64,000 nucleotides of DNA from Cucumis sativus (lineage: Eukaryota > Streptophyta > Magnoliopsida > Cucurbitales > Cucurbitaceae), in assembly GCF_000004075.3 (NCBI RefSeq), contig NC_026657.2, positions 12,028,001 through 12,092,000 of the forward strand, written 5' to 3'. Below, in pieces: positions 33,934 through 47,314 of this stretch; positions within the stretch are counted from its first letter, which is position 1, and each line of letters begins with the position of its first letter. Under the pieces are notes generated by a model. It was not told the origin of the DNA, made no database searches, and was given only the letters and a program-made list of their open reading frames with translations. A program made the position numbers and the translations under genes.

Positions 33934-36784
33934 ATGAATATGAAGAGAGAATTGGCAGCATAACATTAATTTGATTGATATTATGAAGGAATAATAATGG
34001 TTGGTATACACATAAATATAGAAAAGAAGGAAGGGGATATTATTTTTGGAGCAGATTTACAAAGAAGTGGCAGATTTCAGAGTTGGCCCGTTTGTTGTTT
34101 CTGCTCAAAATCAAAGGTCATTGTTGTGTTTTTTGCTTCTTCTTTTCTTATTTTTTATTTTTTATAAAAAAATTTAATCTTCATTTTGTAAAGTCAAGTT
34201 GGGTGCATTAATTAAATTAATATACTTCACTTACCCTTTCTACTACTGTCAAAGAATCTCATTCTTTTATCTGTTTTAGAGTTTTGTAGATCAAATATTC
34301 CCTTCTCAAAACTATATATTATATCAAAGAACGAACAAGAAATGCCTTCATTCCATTTATTCAATTCAACAAAGCAACTTATTGTTGATTGATATTACTA
34401 TTGATTCCCCCCCTTTTATTGGCTTTGCTGCGTTATGTGGGATTGTTTGTGTATGTCCCAGTGATTGGTAATTTGGTGGCATCCTTTCATTTTATACAAG
34501 TTTAGTCTATAAAATTTATTTTTAATCTATAGTGTATATAATACCCTTCACATGAAACCAACCCTATTTCCAAATAATCAATTTATTCTATTTTCATGTT
34601 TCAAATTATTAAATAGTTTTACTTGTTTAATCTTTTTTTTTTACCAAAAAATATATATATAATTCATATTATTTTAACGTTTTTCCTTTTTATAAAATTA
34701 ACTTTATAAAAAAAAAAGAAACAACTCTGATTAAAAAAGAGATAGGTTACATTAGTATTTATTTTAATTATTAAATGAAAATAAAGAGAGGATATAATTG
34801 AGGAGATGATTTTAAATTATTTATTTTCTTTAGAACAAGGAAGATTTGAAACCGAGTGTATTTAAAAATTTCATGGTTGGAGGGTAATTAGAAAGGGAAG
34901 GAAAGTTTAAAATTTACTAATATAGACTTTTACATTTATTAATTTACTATTAAATCTTAAATCTTAAATCTTATGAGATTCTATGAAATCTAACCATTTT
35001 GGCTAGGAAGCTTTTTAAATAAAAATAGGATTTGAAGTCATTTTTTATTTAAAAATCTTTCTTTTTTTCATAACAAACCTGCATGATTCATTTCAAATCA
35101 ATTATAAATTAAAATTACTCATGATCTTGAGGTTAAAAAAGTATGAATAAATTTTTTTTTTTAAAAAAGTCCTAAATACTTTTGAGTTTCAATATGCTTT
35201 TTAGTTAGAGCTATCTTTAGGATGCCCGAAAACATTAAGTTATTTTATATTATGCTAAAACGAGTCTAAAAATATTTCACATCTTTAAATAATTACTTTT
35301 TTTAAAAATAATATTTTTATAGATATCTAAAAATATTGGAAGATTTCGGAATTCTTTCATTGAAATTTAATCCAACATGCTTTAAATTTGTAAAATGTTT
35401 CAAGAATGACTTTAAGTTTATTAATTAATTTATAATTAATTTTAGTATAATGTTGTTAAATAATATATTTGTTTTTATTAATTTAGATTTTTTTTAAAGA
35501 ATTGTTTACTTTTAATTTTGAAATAGGTTATTGTAGAAAAATATTGAAGTAGAGCAACTAGTCGAAGTAACTTTTCAAATACTAGCTTATTTCAAACGTT
35601 TTTATATTCTAAAGTTTAAATAAAAACTATTTTTTAAAAAAAGAAAACTAATTAATCCAAACAAACCCTAAACTTGTATCTTTTATATTATTTTTATATG
35701 TTACTTTTCTCTACAAACAAAGGAAAAAATATGTCCTCAACACGAAAATCTATAAGAGAACGTTTGACGTGCAAATTCGAAATCAAGTGCCTGAGAATTA
35801 AATGACTATGAGCTTGTTTGATGAGGTTCTAACACTTGGAAATTAATGTTTGTGTTTGGGGTGTTAGGTTTGAATTTTTAGACTTGGCTAATTTGTTTTT
35901 TTTTGTCAATTGTACGATCTAAATTTATCATGTATAAAATATTTAATTGATTTTTTAAAAATATTTTGTACATATAATTCAATTTCTTGACTTATTGATT
36001 TTTATGATAATAATGTAAAAGCAAAAAAGTTTAACATTCAATAACGATAATTTCGATAACAGTTGCATTAACATGAATGATCTAATTAGGAAGATTACAA
36101 ACTATTCACAAAATATAACAAATTATATAGTCAAATGGACTTTAAAAAATTTTCAGTTAAGAGACACATTATAAAACATGTAAAGGTAAGTTTCAAAATA
36201 AGCATAGCAAAATGGTCATGTAAAGGCAGAAATCAAAGTAAAGTTATGCCTTCTTGGAATGCACATGGAATGTAATATTTAAACTGCTTTTATCAAAATA
36301 CTTTAAATAAAAATGAGATTTTTTAAAGAAAAAAACACTTTTTTCTTAAGTCAATCAAAATTAAATCCTAAATTTTGTATGCTAGTATAACATACTCATA
36401 AATTTTAAAGTTATGTATAATAATGTGTTTTAAAATTTAATTTTGTACCAAATATATTCAAATTTTTAAGCTTTTGCCATTTATTTTCTTCAAGTTTTAA
36501 TGGAAAATGGATTCATATTTTTCCATACAAAAAATGATAAAACAAGGATGAAAAAAAGAGTTATAATTTGTTCATTTATTTTTATTCTTTCAACCAAAAT
36601 GTACCATTTTCTATTTTTCATTGGAGTAATAATTTTTTACTATTATTTTACATTTATAAAAATAAAGAAATTATATATTTATTCGCTCATAACAATAAAA
36701 AATTACACTAACTAATTTGACTACAAAAAAAACCTTATTTAATCCATAAAATTAGAAACAGATTTTTAATCTTTTTAGTTAAAC

Positions 36785-37650
36785 CAACTTAAATTCGCAT
36801 CAAATGTCGAAAGGCCAAACAGCCCCTAAAGGGTTAGTTTGTCAATAATATAAATAACATGGATATTAACATGCCCGAAATTACAAATGTTTGGTATCTA
36901 GATTTTTTTTTTAAGATATCCAAATATACTTTGGATAACTATGTTTGTTTGGTAGGATTTTTGTTCGAGAATGTCTAAAATTTATCCAATATTCTAATAA
37001 TGCACTTACGACATGCATAATTTAGAATTAGTTTAACTCATATAACATATTTGCTTTCGTAGATTTGTATTTATTAAAATGATTAATATTGTTTTACTAT
37101 TTAAATACAATTTTTTTAAAAAATAAAATAAATATATTATAGCCAAAGAAAGTGAAATACATAGTTGACAATTTTTTTGTTTCAATACTTTCCAAATGTC
37201 CATTTTAGTTATAAATACGTGCAAAAAATGTTTTTTTCTTTAAATAGAAGAGTGAATCCCGGGAACAAGAGTATCCATAAAACCCATGTTTCAAAATGAC
37301 ATCCAAAACTCTCGAGATGCGTCATTGGTAAGGACATCTTAGAATGCTAATTTTTTTTTATATATAATTGTGCATCTTATCTTATCACAAAACAAACGGG
37401 GTAATTCAAATTTCCACTCTATGAAAAATTTGGATTATCACAAAACAAATGATCCCTAAAATCCATGTTCTAGGAGGGTATCTAAAACTCATAAGATGTC
37501 TTTCATCAAGCCATCCTAAAATGCATGAGAATGTTTAGATGCATAAGCATCTTTGTATTGTAAGACAAGCTGAAAATAATTTAGATACTCATTCAAAGAG
37601 AATTTTGGATGCTAACAAAGCATCAAAACGGTCACTTAACATCTCTAGTA
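36785..37650. mobile_element. cluster of transposon-derived fragments
   Basis: GGCCAAACAGCCCC near 36811-36824 resembles a MITE terminus. Within the cluster, two diverged copies of a roughly 70-base segment begin at 37278 and 37457. Both run from TAAAA(C/T)CCATGTT to a (C/T)(C/T)TNA(G/A)AATGC-type end. The phrase TATCACAAAACAAA also occurs twice (about 37380 and 37436). No transposase ORF is seen and end points are not defined. Confidence 0.3.
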
Positions 37651-39880
37651 GTGGGTTTTCCAACTTTTACTCATAGGCCAAATACGTCCTTTATAATACC
37701 TTAACCATCTTAATATCGAAACGGTTGCTTAACAATCCTTGTGATACCAAAACTTTGTGTTTAAATCTAACAAAGAAAACATGCCTAATATCATAAGTTT
37801 ATGCATTGTGAATAGAAAACTAAAATACGAGAGAGATTAAATAAAGTCTCTTCAAAGGCATTCAAATAAAAAAACCTTAAAAACATAGAATGCAATATTA
37901 GCTACTTAACTTTTTTTACTTCAAGAACAAAAGAGAGAAAGGAGCCTAAACATCCCAAGGATGGATATGCTCTTTTGAGTTTTGACCGTTAAGTATAAAG
38001 ATTCTCATTCTCAAATCTTTAATTATATAAAACTATATATTAAAATAATGAATCTTTTTAGTCAAGCAATCCTCAATTTGAGCCAATTGCTCCTTTGATT
38101 TTGGGTCACTTAGCTTCTATCCCATCCCCATGCTTCTAATATTATATTCCACACCCCTTCCTAAACTTTTTTTTTCTTTTAATCATTGTTATTCTAATTA
38201 TCTTAATCTTAATCTACATCAAACATTATTATCATTCTGCAAGAAAGAAAACATTTAGTAAGAAGAAAGTTATATTATTTGCAAATTAAGGAAAATGATG
38301 CTAAAATTATATTAGCCAAATTCATAATAATAATCAAAGGGATGTTTCCATGAATATAAGTGGCAAATCGTGTTCATTGAATGCAAACATATAAAGACAA
38401 AGTCAAAATTCATAAAAGAAGTTATCTGAATAGAAAAGGCACTATAAACTTATTTAATTCAATTGAAGGATGGAGAATATGGGAGTAAGGGGTCATGATA
38501 AGGTATCTTGTTTTAAAGAGAAAAAAAAGAATGCAATTTTGAAACTCTCACCATCAGGCAAAGAAGAAAGGAATAATGGGAAGTTTGTGGTTTATTCTTT
38601 TTATACTAATATTGTTGTTGAGAAAAAAGAAAGCAAAACTTGGTGGTTAGAAAATAATGAAAACCCACCTTTTGATTTAATGGTTTGGGTTTGGTAAAAT
38701 GCCCAAAGTCAACTTAGAAATCAAATTAAACTAAGTTCATCCTATTCTTCATCATCACATATCACATCTCAATCTTAAATCTCATCAAATTGTAGTAAAA
38801 TTTATAGTTTTTGCTATATTTTGGTTTATTTTTGTTAAAAATGTTCATTTTATATAAACCTTATATAATTTAGTTGGTTGATAAATGATAGTAGTAATTA
38901 TAGAATATAGTATGCATTTACTAAATAAATGTTATGGTAAGTTATTTTCTTAAAATTCTAGAAATATAATCATAAAAGATTGTAATTGTCTAATTGAAAA
39001 GGTTACTTTTTCGAATTAATACGAATAATAATCAAATTATAAAGAAAATCTGTAAATGTTTTAACTTGACTTGATTGCCCATTGATTTAAAATCAACCAT
39101 CTCAAATTTTATAAAATATGCATTTTTACGTTTCTCCATAGTGTTGTAAATAATTATTAGTGATGAAAAAATTAATTATCTTCAATATTCTATTAATATA
39201 TTTCCATTTCTGTAAAAAACAAACTTCCCATATATTATATATATATATATATTAGCATTACTTGATGAGATGAAATATGTCATTGGAAATTCTTTGTTAT
39301 AAGCCAAAGAAGTTAGGTAAAGAATTTATTAAATATAGGCAACCAAAATTCTCACAACTCTTTTTTCAAAAAGCTTTGGATGATAAATATATATAAACTT
39401 ATAACTAAAGACTAAACAATATATTATATTTTAAATAATTTTATGCTAATTTAATTTGCTTTTCTATTTTTCTTTTATTCATTTGCCATCTATATTACTA
39501 TATTTGATGTTTAAAAGTACTTTTTCTGTTTCTAATAAATCCTAAAACTACTTACCCTTCCATTGCTTAGTTTTAACATCACAATATATATCAACAGTGT
39601 TAAAATAGGTGAACCTTCCATGGTTCAATTTGAATAAAAACTTCTTAATTATATTGAATAAAAGTTTGGAAACTTTCTAACTTAATAGTTACAAATTAAG
39701 TGGAAAAGAAAAATAATTAAAGCAGGTTTTTTCAAATTTGGAAAAAAAAAGAAATTAAATCAGTTAATCTAAAGTTGAGAAATCAATGTTATTATAGTAT
39801 TATAAATGTATTATTTCTAAAATATAGTATAAAAGAAAGCATGGGAATTGAAGATAATGTAAGTCAAAATGTATGGACTA

Positions 39881-39902
39881 TTACTTTACTTTACTTTACT
39901 TT
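39881..39902. repeat. TTACT pentanucleotide repeat
   Basis: Four uninterrupted TTACT units plus two bases. Confidence 0.85.
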
Positions 39903-40305
39903 AACTTTTGATTATTATTGTTTAAAATTTGATTTCCTTCTTTTAATTTACAAAAGTAGTATTTGTTAATTTCAAATGCATGGAGGGATTTGGTTTTCTC
40001 AATGCACCACCATGTGATCACAGTTTTCTAGACATTTAGAAGGGGATATCATTTTCTTCCATAAATCCAAGTCTCCACTTTGGTAACTAATCTGTTTTTT
40101 TTTTCTTCTTTAAATTAAGTTCATAAATATTACTTTATAAAATTTTCTTTTTATCTATTTTTAGGGTGATTTTAAAAAATCAAACCAAAATTTGATATTA
40201 TTGTATAAAAAAAATAACTAATATGTCAACTTTTGTACTTAAGTAAGAATATAAGAGACTTAGCTGAATTAAAAAGAAAATAAAAATAGTTACTAAATTA
40301 AATCT

Positions 40306-40403
40306 TAAAAATGTTTTAGAAAACCTTACCAATAGAGTTTGAGTTGGTAACCACTAAAAATGTTTTAGAAAACTTTATCAATAGAGTTTCAGTTGGTAAC
40401 CAT
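40306..40403. repeat. 49-bp tandem duplication
   Basis: The unit beginning TAAAAATGTTTTAGAAAA occurs at 40306 and again at 40355, with only a few differences, and ends in GAGTT(G/C)AGTTGGTAACCA-type sequence in both. Confidence 0.85.
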
Positions 40404-40839
40404 TTTTTTTTTTCAAAATTAAACTTACTTGCTCTCTACTCTAACTCTAATTTACATCTTTCATTAAAAAAAAAATTGAATTAATTTTTAGTTTTCAAAA
40501 TTAGTATTATAAGTAAAAAGTGGATAACAAAATTTAGAGGAGTAAAAAGTGATTGCCATAAATGCTTAAGTTGTCCACAAACGTTAAAAGACAAAAAAAT
40601 GGAAGTGAAAGACATAAAAAATTTGGTGGGATAACACATGGTATGAGTGTTATTCTTTTCTAATAATGGTATTTGGTCTTCTTTTTACACAAAAAAAACT
40701 TAAGTATGACCTGTTTGGATTGCTTCTAAAAAGAAAGTTGTTTTTCAAAAGTGAGTAGAAGATTTGATTGAAACTAATAATTTCAATAAATATTTTTACT
40801 AATTGATTTTTTTTTGTTTAATTATATGATCAATTGAGT

Positions 40840-41310
40840 TGGTCGTTAGAGTGAAGATCAAAGTTGGTTGTCACAGGTTGACAAATGGAGGTAGTCACCA
40901 AAGTTTGTTGTCAAAGACAGTCACCCAATTTGATTGTCAAATTTGGCCTCTACTATAAATAGTTTTCATCAAAGTCCGTCTCATTAGGTGTGCTCGCTAA
41001 GAATATTGTCAACCATGTGCGTTCTCAGAGTGAGACAAAAGTGTGTAGTTGGTCATTGATAGTTGAAATAGCCACAAAAGACAATCGTCGAAGTTTTGGA
41101 GTTGGGGTGGTAACCATAGTTGATTAACAAATGTGATTTTTGATTAAGGTAGCATTCACTTGTAGGTGGCTATTAGAGTATATGATAAAAAAAAATGAAT
41201 GAGATGGTAGTAGTCTTCAATGATGGTTGTTAAAGTTAGTCGTTAGTGGTGAAAGCGATCATGTAAATTTGGTTTTTTCTTGAGTTGGGTGGTAGAGATA
41301 GCCATTAATG
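40840..41310. repeat. degenerate GT-rich minisatellite-like region
   Basis: Many loose variants of GTTGGTTGTCA and AGTTGGT(A/C)GT recur at irregular spacing, and the strand is rich in G and T. It looks like an old tandem array eroded by mutation. No ORF crosses it. Confidence 0.45.
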
Positions 41311-41380
41311 CATAGGACGAATGGGAAGTTTGATGGTTGAATAAATTTAAATGAAATTAAAGTTGAAGAACTAAATTAAG

Positions 41381-42403
41381 ATGAAAATGAAAGGGGGGAG
41401 TATAAAAGATATAAAATGGAGCAAAATGGGTATTAAATATATAAAAGGAAAGGAGAAAAGAAAGAAAGAAAGAAAGAGAGAAAAGGGTTGTAATGGATGG
41501 GGGGGAAGGGTCGGGGAGCGTGAAGGGAAGAGTGAAGACGGTTCCGTCAAATCCGAAGGTCACAAAAAATGATTTCCATTTCAAAGGAGAATGAGACGCC
41601 GAAATTTAGGGCGTTACCTTCTCCCTCTGGGCCCCACTTCCTCCAACTTCCCTTTACCGCCTATTCTCGGTTTCTTCCCTAACCCACAACCAAAGCAACT
41701 TTTCCCTTTTTTCTTCTTCTTCTTTCAATTTTAAATAAAATCAATTATCCTCCCTCAATTCTAAAAACTATATATTTTAATAAATATATATGATTAAAGT
41801 ATTACAAATTCTAAGAAGCAAAAGAAATCAAGGTTCATAAATAATGGCTTAAATTGGTATGTAATGTGTGAAATCATTCCCTCACAAAAAATATAGGAAA
41901 AAAACAAAATATACAAATAGGATATTCTTTTTTTATTATTATTTTCTGACAGAAAAACAAATAAGGTATATTAAGTAAAAGAGAGTCCAAGGTTTCAGAA
42001 AATTAATTAATAAGAAGAAATTGTCTGGTGAGGTGGAAATCAATCACAAAATAAATAAGATATATTTAATAATAATGAAGAAAAAGAAAAAGAAACCGGT
42101 TGAAACAGTGAGTGGTCAGCTTGCTTAAAAAAAGAAAGTGGATTTTGGGGCAAGGCTTCCGGTCAGTGTGATTGACCGTATAACCGTTGGCATTTCATTC
42201 TTATAATTCCTTCCTTTTTTTTCCTTTTCTTCTCTTAACACATAAACCCAAATCCCCAAGAACAAATAGAAGAAGAAGAAGAAGGAAGGAACAACAACAA
42301 CATCAACAAAATCTCTCTCTCTCTCTCTCTAATTCTGATTATGTAAATCCTTCTTTCAATCATCTCTCTGTAACTCATCTTCTTCCATTTACTCTACAAT
42401 ACA
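41381..42403. promoter_or_regulatory. upstream region and leader of the SKU5-similar gene
   Basis: Contains an AAAG microsatellite (41457-41477), a G-rich patch at 41499-41527, a GC-richer island to about 41700, and closer to the gene an AACCGGTT palindrome, the inverted pair CGGTCA/TGACCG (42160-42178) and AACCGTTGG (about 42182), which resemble MYB sites. A (TC)9 run at 42312-42330 lies in the probable 5' UTR. The transcription start cannot be fixed from sequence. Confidence 0.45.
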
Positions 42404-45400
42404 ATGCCTCTGTTTTCACTCTTCCGCCATCTCATCTTTCCTATCATATTTCTTCCTTCCCTTTGCTCCGCCGCTGATCCCTACGTCTCTTACGACTTCC
42501 GCCTCTCTTACATCACCGCCTCTCCCTTGGGCGTTCCCCAGCAGGTTCTCTCTCTCTCTCTCTGTTTCCGTTTTCTTTTTGCCTATTTTCTTTTTGAAAT
42601 GAAATACCACTCTTCATTGTTTCTTCTTCTGTTTGGTTCTCCTATTTAGTTTGTTTCAAGTTTAGAAGTACGTTTATGTTCTTCGAGTATTGGTATGTGC
42701 CATGTGGTTTATGGTTTTGCTCTGTATGACTGTATTTTACCCAAACAGAAAATAAATATTAGTTTAATTAAAAAAAAAAAAAAAGAAGAAGAAGAAAAGA
42801 AAAAAGAAGAAAAAAGAAACTGTTTGTTGGATATTTAGAATTATATTTAAATTTGTGTGTATTTATATTTATAAATTTTTATTCTTACCGGGTCGCGCGG
42901 TTTGAGGCATTGAATAATTTAGGGCTTTTTCTTTTTTTAATATTCATTATGATTGCTTTCAGCCGTTCTGGGGCATAATATACAACTTTTAAGTTACTCA
43001 TTTTGATTGTCGAGAAAGTTTTATTGACGCGAAAATCTATATATACATATAACTAATAATTTAATTTTGTTTCTTAAATTTGATGAACAATTAAATGGCG
43101 TTTTTAAATGATGAAAAATGAAAAATATAATGAAGAATATTTTTTTGGGTAAATGAATTATTAGTTTTTCAAATAACATAAACAAAATTGGTTGAAGGTT
43201 TTTTAGGTATGATTTAAAATATAATCTCATCCATTTTATATAAGTTTTTGAGTTGATAGATGATTTAAGATGAATCATATAAAGTTAAATTTACTTCAAG
43301 TATTTTGATTGATCGTTGATCGTTGATGATTTAAAATTTGTTGTTGCAGGTTATAGCTGTGAACGAACAGTTTCCTGGTCCTCCAATCAATGCCACTACT
43401 AATTACAATGTTGTTGTTAATGTATGGAATGATTTGGATGAAAATCTTCTATTGACTTGGTATGTTTACTTGAGAAAGTGACTTCTCTATGTATACATTG
43501 GCTTCTGTATGATTCAAAGAGCTGTGTATTAACTATGGCAGGTCCGGGATTCAAATGCGGAGAAACTCCTGGCAAGATGGTGTTCTTGGAACCAATTGTC
43601 CAATTCCTCCAAAGTGGAACTGGACCTACCAGTTTCAAGTCAAGGATCAGATTGGAAGTTTCTATTACTTTCCATCGCTCAATTTTCAAAGAGCATCTGG
43701 TGGGTTTGGCCCAATTGTTATTAATAATCGAGAGATTATCTCGATTCCTTTTCCTCAACCTGATGGAGAAATTTCCATTATGATTGGTGATTGGTATACA
43801 AGAAACCACACGGTTAGTTTCTGCTTTATCTGTGGTGTCATTGAACTTTTTCTAATTTAAACCAGTCATATCATATTAAATTTTTTGAATTCAGGCACTC
43901 AGGGCAGATCTTGATGCTGGAAAGGAACTTGGAATTCCAGATGGAGTTCTTATCAATGGCAAGGGGCCTTACCAGTACAACACAACTCTCGTACCTGCCG
44001 GTATCCAATACGAAACTATTCAAGTTCATCCTGGTAATGTTCTTGTTTTATAACTACCCATGCATAAGTTGTTACATTCCACTTTGAATGTCTTAGTTTG
44101 TACTTTATGAGATCTTTCTTCCGTGAATGTTACTGTTCTATTCCTTATGATAACTTTTTTTTCATATTTCCAAAAAGTATGGTGATTTCTTATGCAACTT
44201 CTGATTGTTCTGGAAAAGACAGTTTCATTGACAAATGTTAGACTACACTCACATGAAACCAAAGGGACTAAATGGCATTATTTGCTGCAAATTCCCAATT
44301 TCAGACTTTTATATTGAACTGTTTGGTTTCTTTCACTGAAGTTTTTTGTTTTCGTTCAGGAAAAACTTATCGAGTTCGTGTGCACAACGTTGGGATTTCT
44401 ACCAGTTTGAATTTTAGAATCCAAAGTCACAATATGCTTCTAGCAGAAACAGAGGGACATTATACAGTTATGCAAAATTACACAGACTTTGATATACATG
44501 TTGGACAATCATACTCTTTCTTAGTTACCATGGACCAAAATGCCAGTACAGATTACTACATTGTTGCAAGTGCTAGATTTGTGAATGAATCACTTTGGCA
44601 AAAGGTAACTGGTGTTGCCATCTTACACTACTCCAACTCCAAAGGACCAGCAACCGGCCCTCTCCCAGATCCTCCCAATGATTTTTACGACAAGGAGAGA
44701 TCAATGAACCAGGCCAGGAGTGTAAGGTTCGTTTTTAAAGCAGTTTCTTTCTTTTTATTCTCGGTATCTTGTGGTAGAGAATTTTGAGTCATATCAGAGT
44801 TGTGATTTATGAATATGTTTCCATGCTTTAATTTTTTCTGAAAAAAAATTCTAAATTCTACCACGATAAAGTTGTTGGGACCTTGCAGTTGAACTGTTCT
44901 ATTCTTGGATTTTGTTTGGAACTGCTGATTTCTTATGATCAATGTCCTATTTAATGAATCAGGCAAAATGTATCTGCTAGTGGTGCCCGTCCTAATCCAC
45001 AGGGATCTTTTCACTATGGTCAGATAAATGTTACTCATACATATTTGTTGAAGAGTGAACCATTAGTGACGATCAACAAAACCGCTCGCGCAACCTTCAA
45101 CGGTATCTCATTTGTTCCTCCTAAAACACCAATCAGGCTTGCTGACCAACATAAAGTTAAGGGAGCATACAAGCTTGATTTTCCTCATACGCCATTGAAC
45201 AGAACACCAAAGGCAGATATATCTATTATAAATGCAACATATAAAGGATTTATTGAAGTAATATTCCAGAACAACGATTCTATCATCCACAGTATTCATA
45301 TGGATGGTTATTCATTTTTTGTGGTTGGGTGAGATTTTCCACTCCATTTCCCCATTATATATTCAGTCAAGAAGCTTGCCTTTTACTTTATGCATCAATT

Positions 45401-46438
45401 GCTTTCAAATGTTGATTAATTCAATGTGTATTAATCCTGCAGTATGGGTTATGGTGATTGGTCAGAAGACAAAAGAGGTAGCTACAATAAATGGGATGCA
45501 ATTACCCGATGCACGACTCAGGTTTGTTTCCTTTTTTTTTTCTCCAAGTTGTCATGTGAAGATTGATATGAAACACGCGTGTAATGAATGCTTATTATTA
45601 AAGCAAAGCAAGCTTAACCGGGTTCCTTGTTCTTCTTTACCGCATTTGATTTAAAATAATGTAGTGGAGATTAAAATACTATAATACAAGGGTGGAACAA
45701 TCTAAGATCTGCTTGACTATGAAGTTCTCTACTTTCTTATATATTCTGTGATGAAATTTGTGAATAATTTAAAAAATGATACTTTCCGATAGTTTTGTAT
45801 TAGGAGCACTGGTATTAATTGACATCATTATTAGTTCTTAAATTCTGATTTGGTAAATATATATCGGTTTTCAGGTTTATCCTGGGGCTTGGACTGCCGT
45901 TCTTATTTCTCTAGACAATGTTGGATCATGGAATCTTAGAGCAGAAAATTTGGATAGATGGTATTTAGGTCAAGAAACATACTTGAGAATTATCAATCCG
46001 GAGGAAAATGGGAAAACCGAGATGGAAGCTCCTTCAAACGTTCTATACTGCGGTGCTTTGCAGAGTTTGCAGAAGTATGTGAAGGCCCGTTTGTAACTAT
46101 TTGGTTTTTCAAAAAAAATAATCTTATAAACAGCCCGTTTGAAAACTAATTTTTTTTAGAACTCGTCCTTGTTTTTTAAATTTGGTTAAAAATTGAACTA
46201 TTTTACTTTGAAAGTAACTAAAAACTAAATAGTTACCAAAATGGAACTGTAGCAATTCTCTTACTCTTCCCTTGTTGCTGCCTTTAGGAAACCATCATCT
46301 AATCACCCATTTGCTTTTGTTTTGGTTTTCAGGGAACAGCACCACAAAAGCAATGGCAAATCAATCTTCAAGGGACACTCCAAACTCTTCATCGCTCTTC
46401 TGATGGCACTTCTAAATCTGGTTTCCATCTTTAGCTAA
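42404..46438 (+). CDS. SKS: SKU5-similar (SKS) GPI-anchored multicopper-oxidase-like protein
   Basis: Nine exons: 42404-42544, 43350-43459, 43542-43812, 43895-44033, 44360-44726, 44963-45328, 45443-45521, 45875-46074 and 46333-46438. They total 1779 bases, 592 aa. It has a signal peptide (about residues 1-23, hydrophobic LIFPIIFLPSLCSA), then ADPYVSYDFRLSYITASPLG, three cupredoxin-type domains typical of the SKU5/laccase-like family (QVKDQIGSFYYFPSL; NGKGPYQYN; VYPGAWTAVLISLDNVGSWN), and a C-terminal hydrophobic tail (LFIALLMALLNLVSIFS) that fits a GPI-attachment signal. More than ten NXS/T sites suggest heavy glycosylation. Members of this subgroup lack most copper ligands of true oxidases, so oxidase activity is doubtful. 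SKU5 acts at the plasma membrane and wall in directional root growth (family knowledge). The presence of a GPI tail places it near SKU5/SKS1-3. Intron 1 has a weak donor, GTTCTC, that runs straight into a TC repeat. Confidence 0.93.
42547..42563. repeat. TC microsatellite at the SKS intron 1 donor
   Basis: The repeat starts two bases inside the intron, so the donor is GT followed by TCTCTC rather than the usual GTAAGT-like sequence. Length changes here could affect splicing. Confidence 0.7.
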
Positions 46439-47256
46439 AAGTAACTTTTATGATTGACGAACATTGTTTCCATTTACTTCTCATCAGAGTCGTCGTTTTC
46501 GGGATCAACATCATTGGTTTCGTTTTGGGATATTGTCATTTGATTTGTTTTGTATACAGTCAGTTAGGTGTGAATGAGTCATTTTCCATAGAGAGATTGG
46601 TCTAAGTGACATTCTTTTCTGCCCTTTCCTCAACTTAGTGAAATTGTAACTTGAATAGTTTAGCAATGTTAGCAAAAATTTGCAGTCATGTCCTTGAGAA
46701 TTCCTTTTTGCCTCTTGTGATCAAATGATTGTTTGGTTTAAAACTTGTTTTTTTTTTTTCTTTCATTTTTTACTTTTGGTTCATTTTTGATTTTATCCAC
46801 TTAGAGTGGAATGTCTAATACACAAACAGATATCAGAGTTATTGATATCCACTCACTTTAGTGTAATTATTCACTTTTTTTCTTTTTAGAAACAAATCTT
46901 AGTAATTATTATTTCAAATACTTTTATATTTATTTTCTTACTTTTAAAATAGTCCTGAACGTTGTTACATATAACCCTAAACATTTCTCCATCTTTCCTC
47001 GTAATGTTAGGCTTAAATCAACCACCTTAGTTATGCTTAAATTTTGTGATAAACTTTTGAAATTGGTATGATGTGTTTAATTATAGCAATTTTAGATGGT
47101 AATTACACTCCTTTAAACAATATTGTTTTCTACCTTATTGTTCGAGGTACTTATAATTCATAATTATGTTCGATTTTTTATAAAGTTCCTCTCATCCAAT
47201 CAACAATATAAATATGTCGTCCATATAAACATTGATATATGTAGTTTTCAATCCTC

Positions 47257-47314
47257 GAAAAAATGAATAAACTAAAACAAAATAAGAAAAAATGAATAAA
47301 CTAAAACAAAATAA
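47257..47314. repeat. 29-bp tandem duplication
   Basis: GAAAAAATGAATAAACTAAA starts at 47257 and again at 47286, and the full 29-base unit is repeated almost unchanged. Confidence 0.85.

Larger units (their letters stand above)
33934..41350. other. TPP 3' UTR followed by repeat-rich spacer
   Basis: The TPP 3' UTR probably extends to about 34150. Beyond it no gene is supported over 7 kb. Contents include a duplicated segment at 37278-37527, a (TTACT)4 run at 39881-39902, an AT microsatellite near 39236-39252, a 49-bp tandem duplication at 40306-40403 and a degenerate GT-rich repeat at 40840-41310. Confidence 0.5.

Noticed and set aside
43457..43809. ORFs on both strands overlapping SKS exon 3
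   Set aside because: They are shadows of the SKS coding exon in other frames.
46800..46862. Short inverted repeat GATATC...GATATC near the SKS 3' end
   Set aside because: Six-base arms in AT-rich DNA are expected by chance, and the gene has no use for a bacterial-type terminator.
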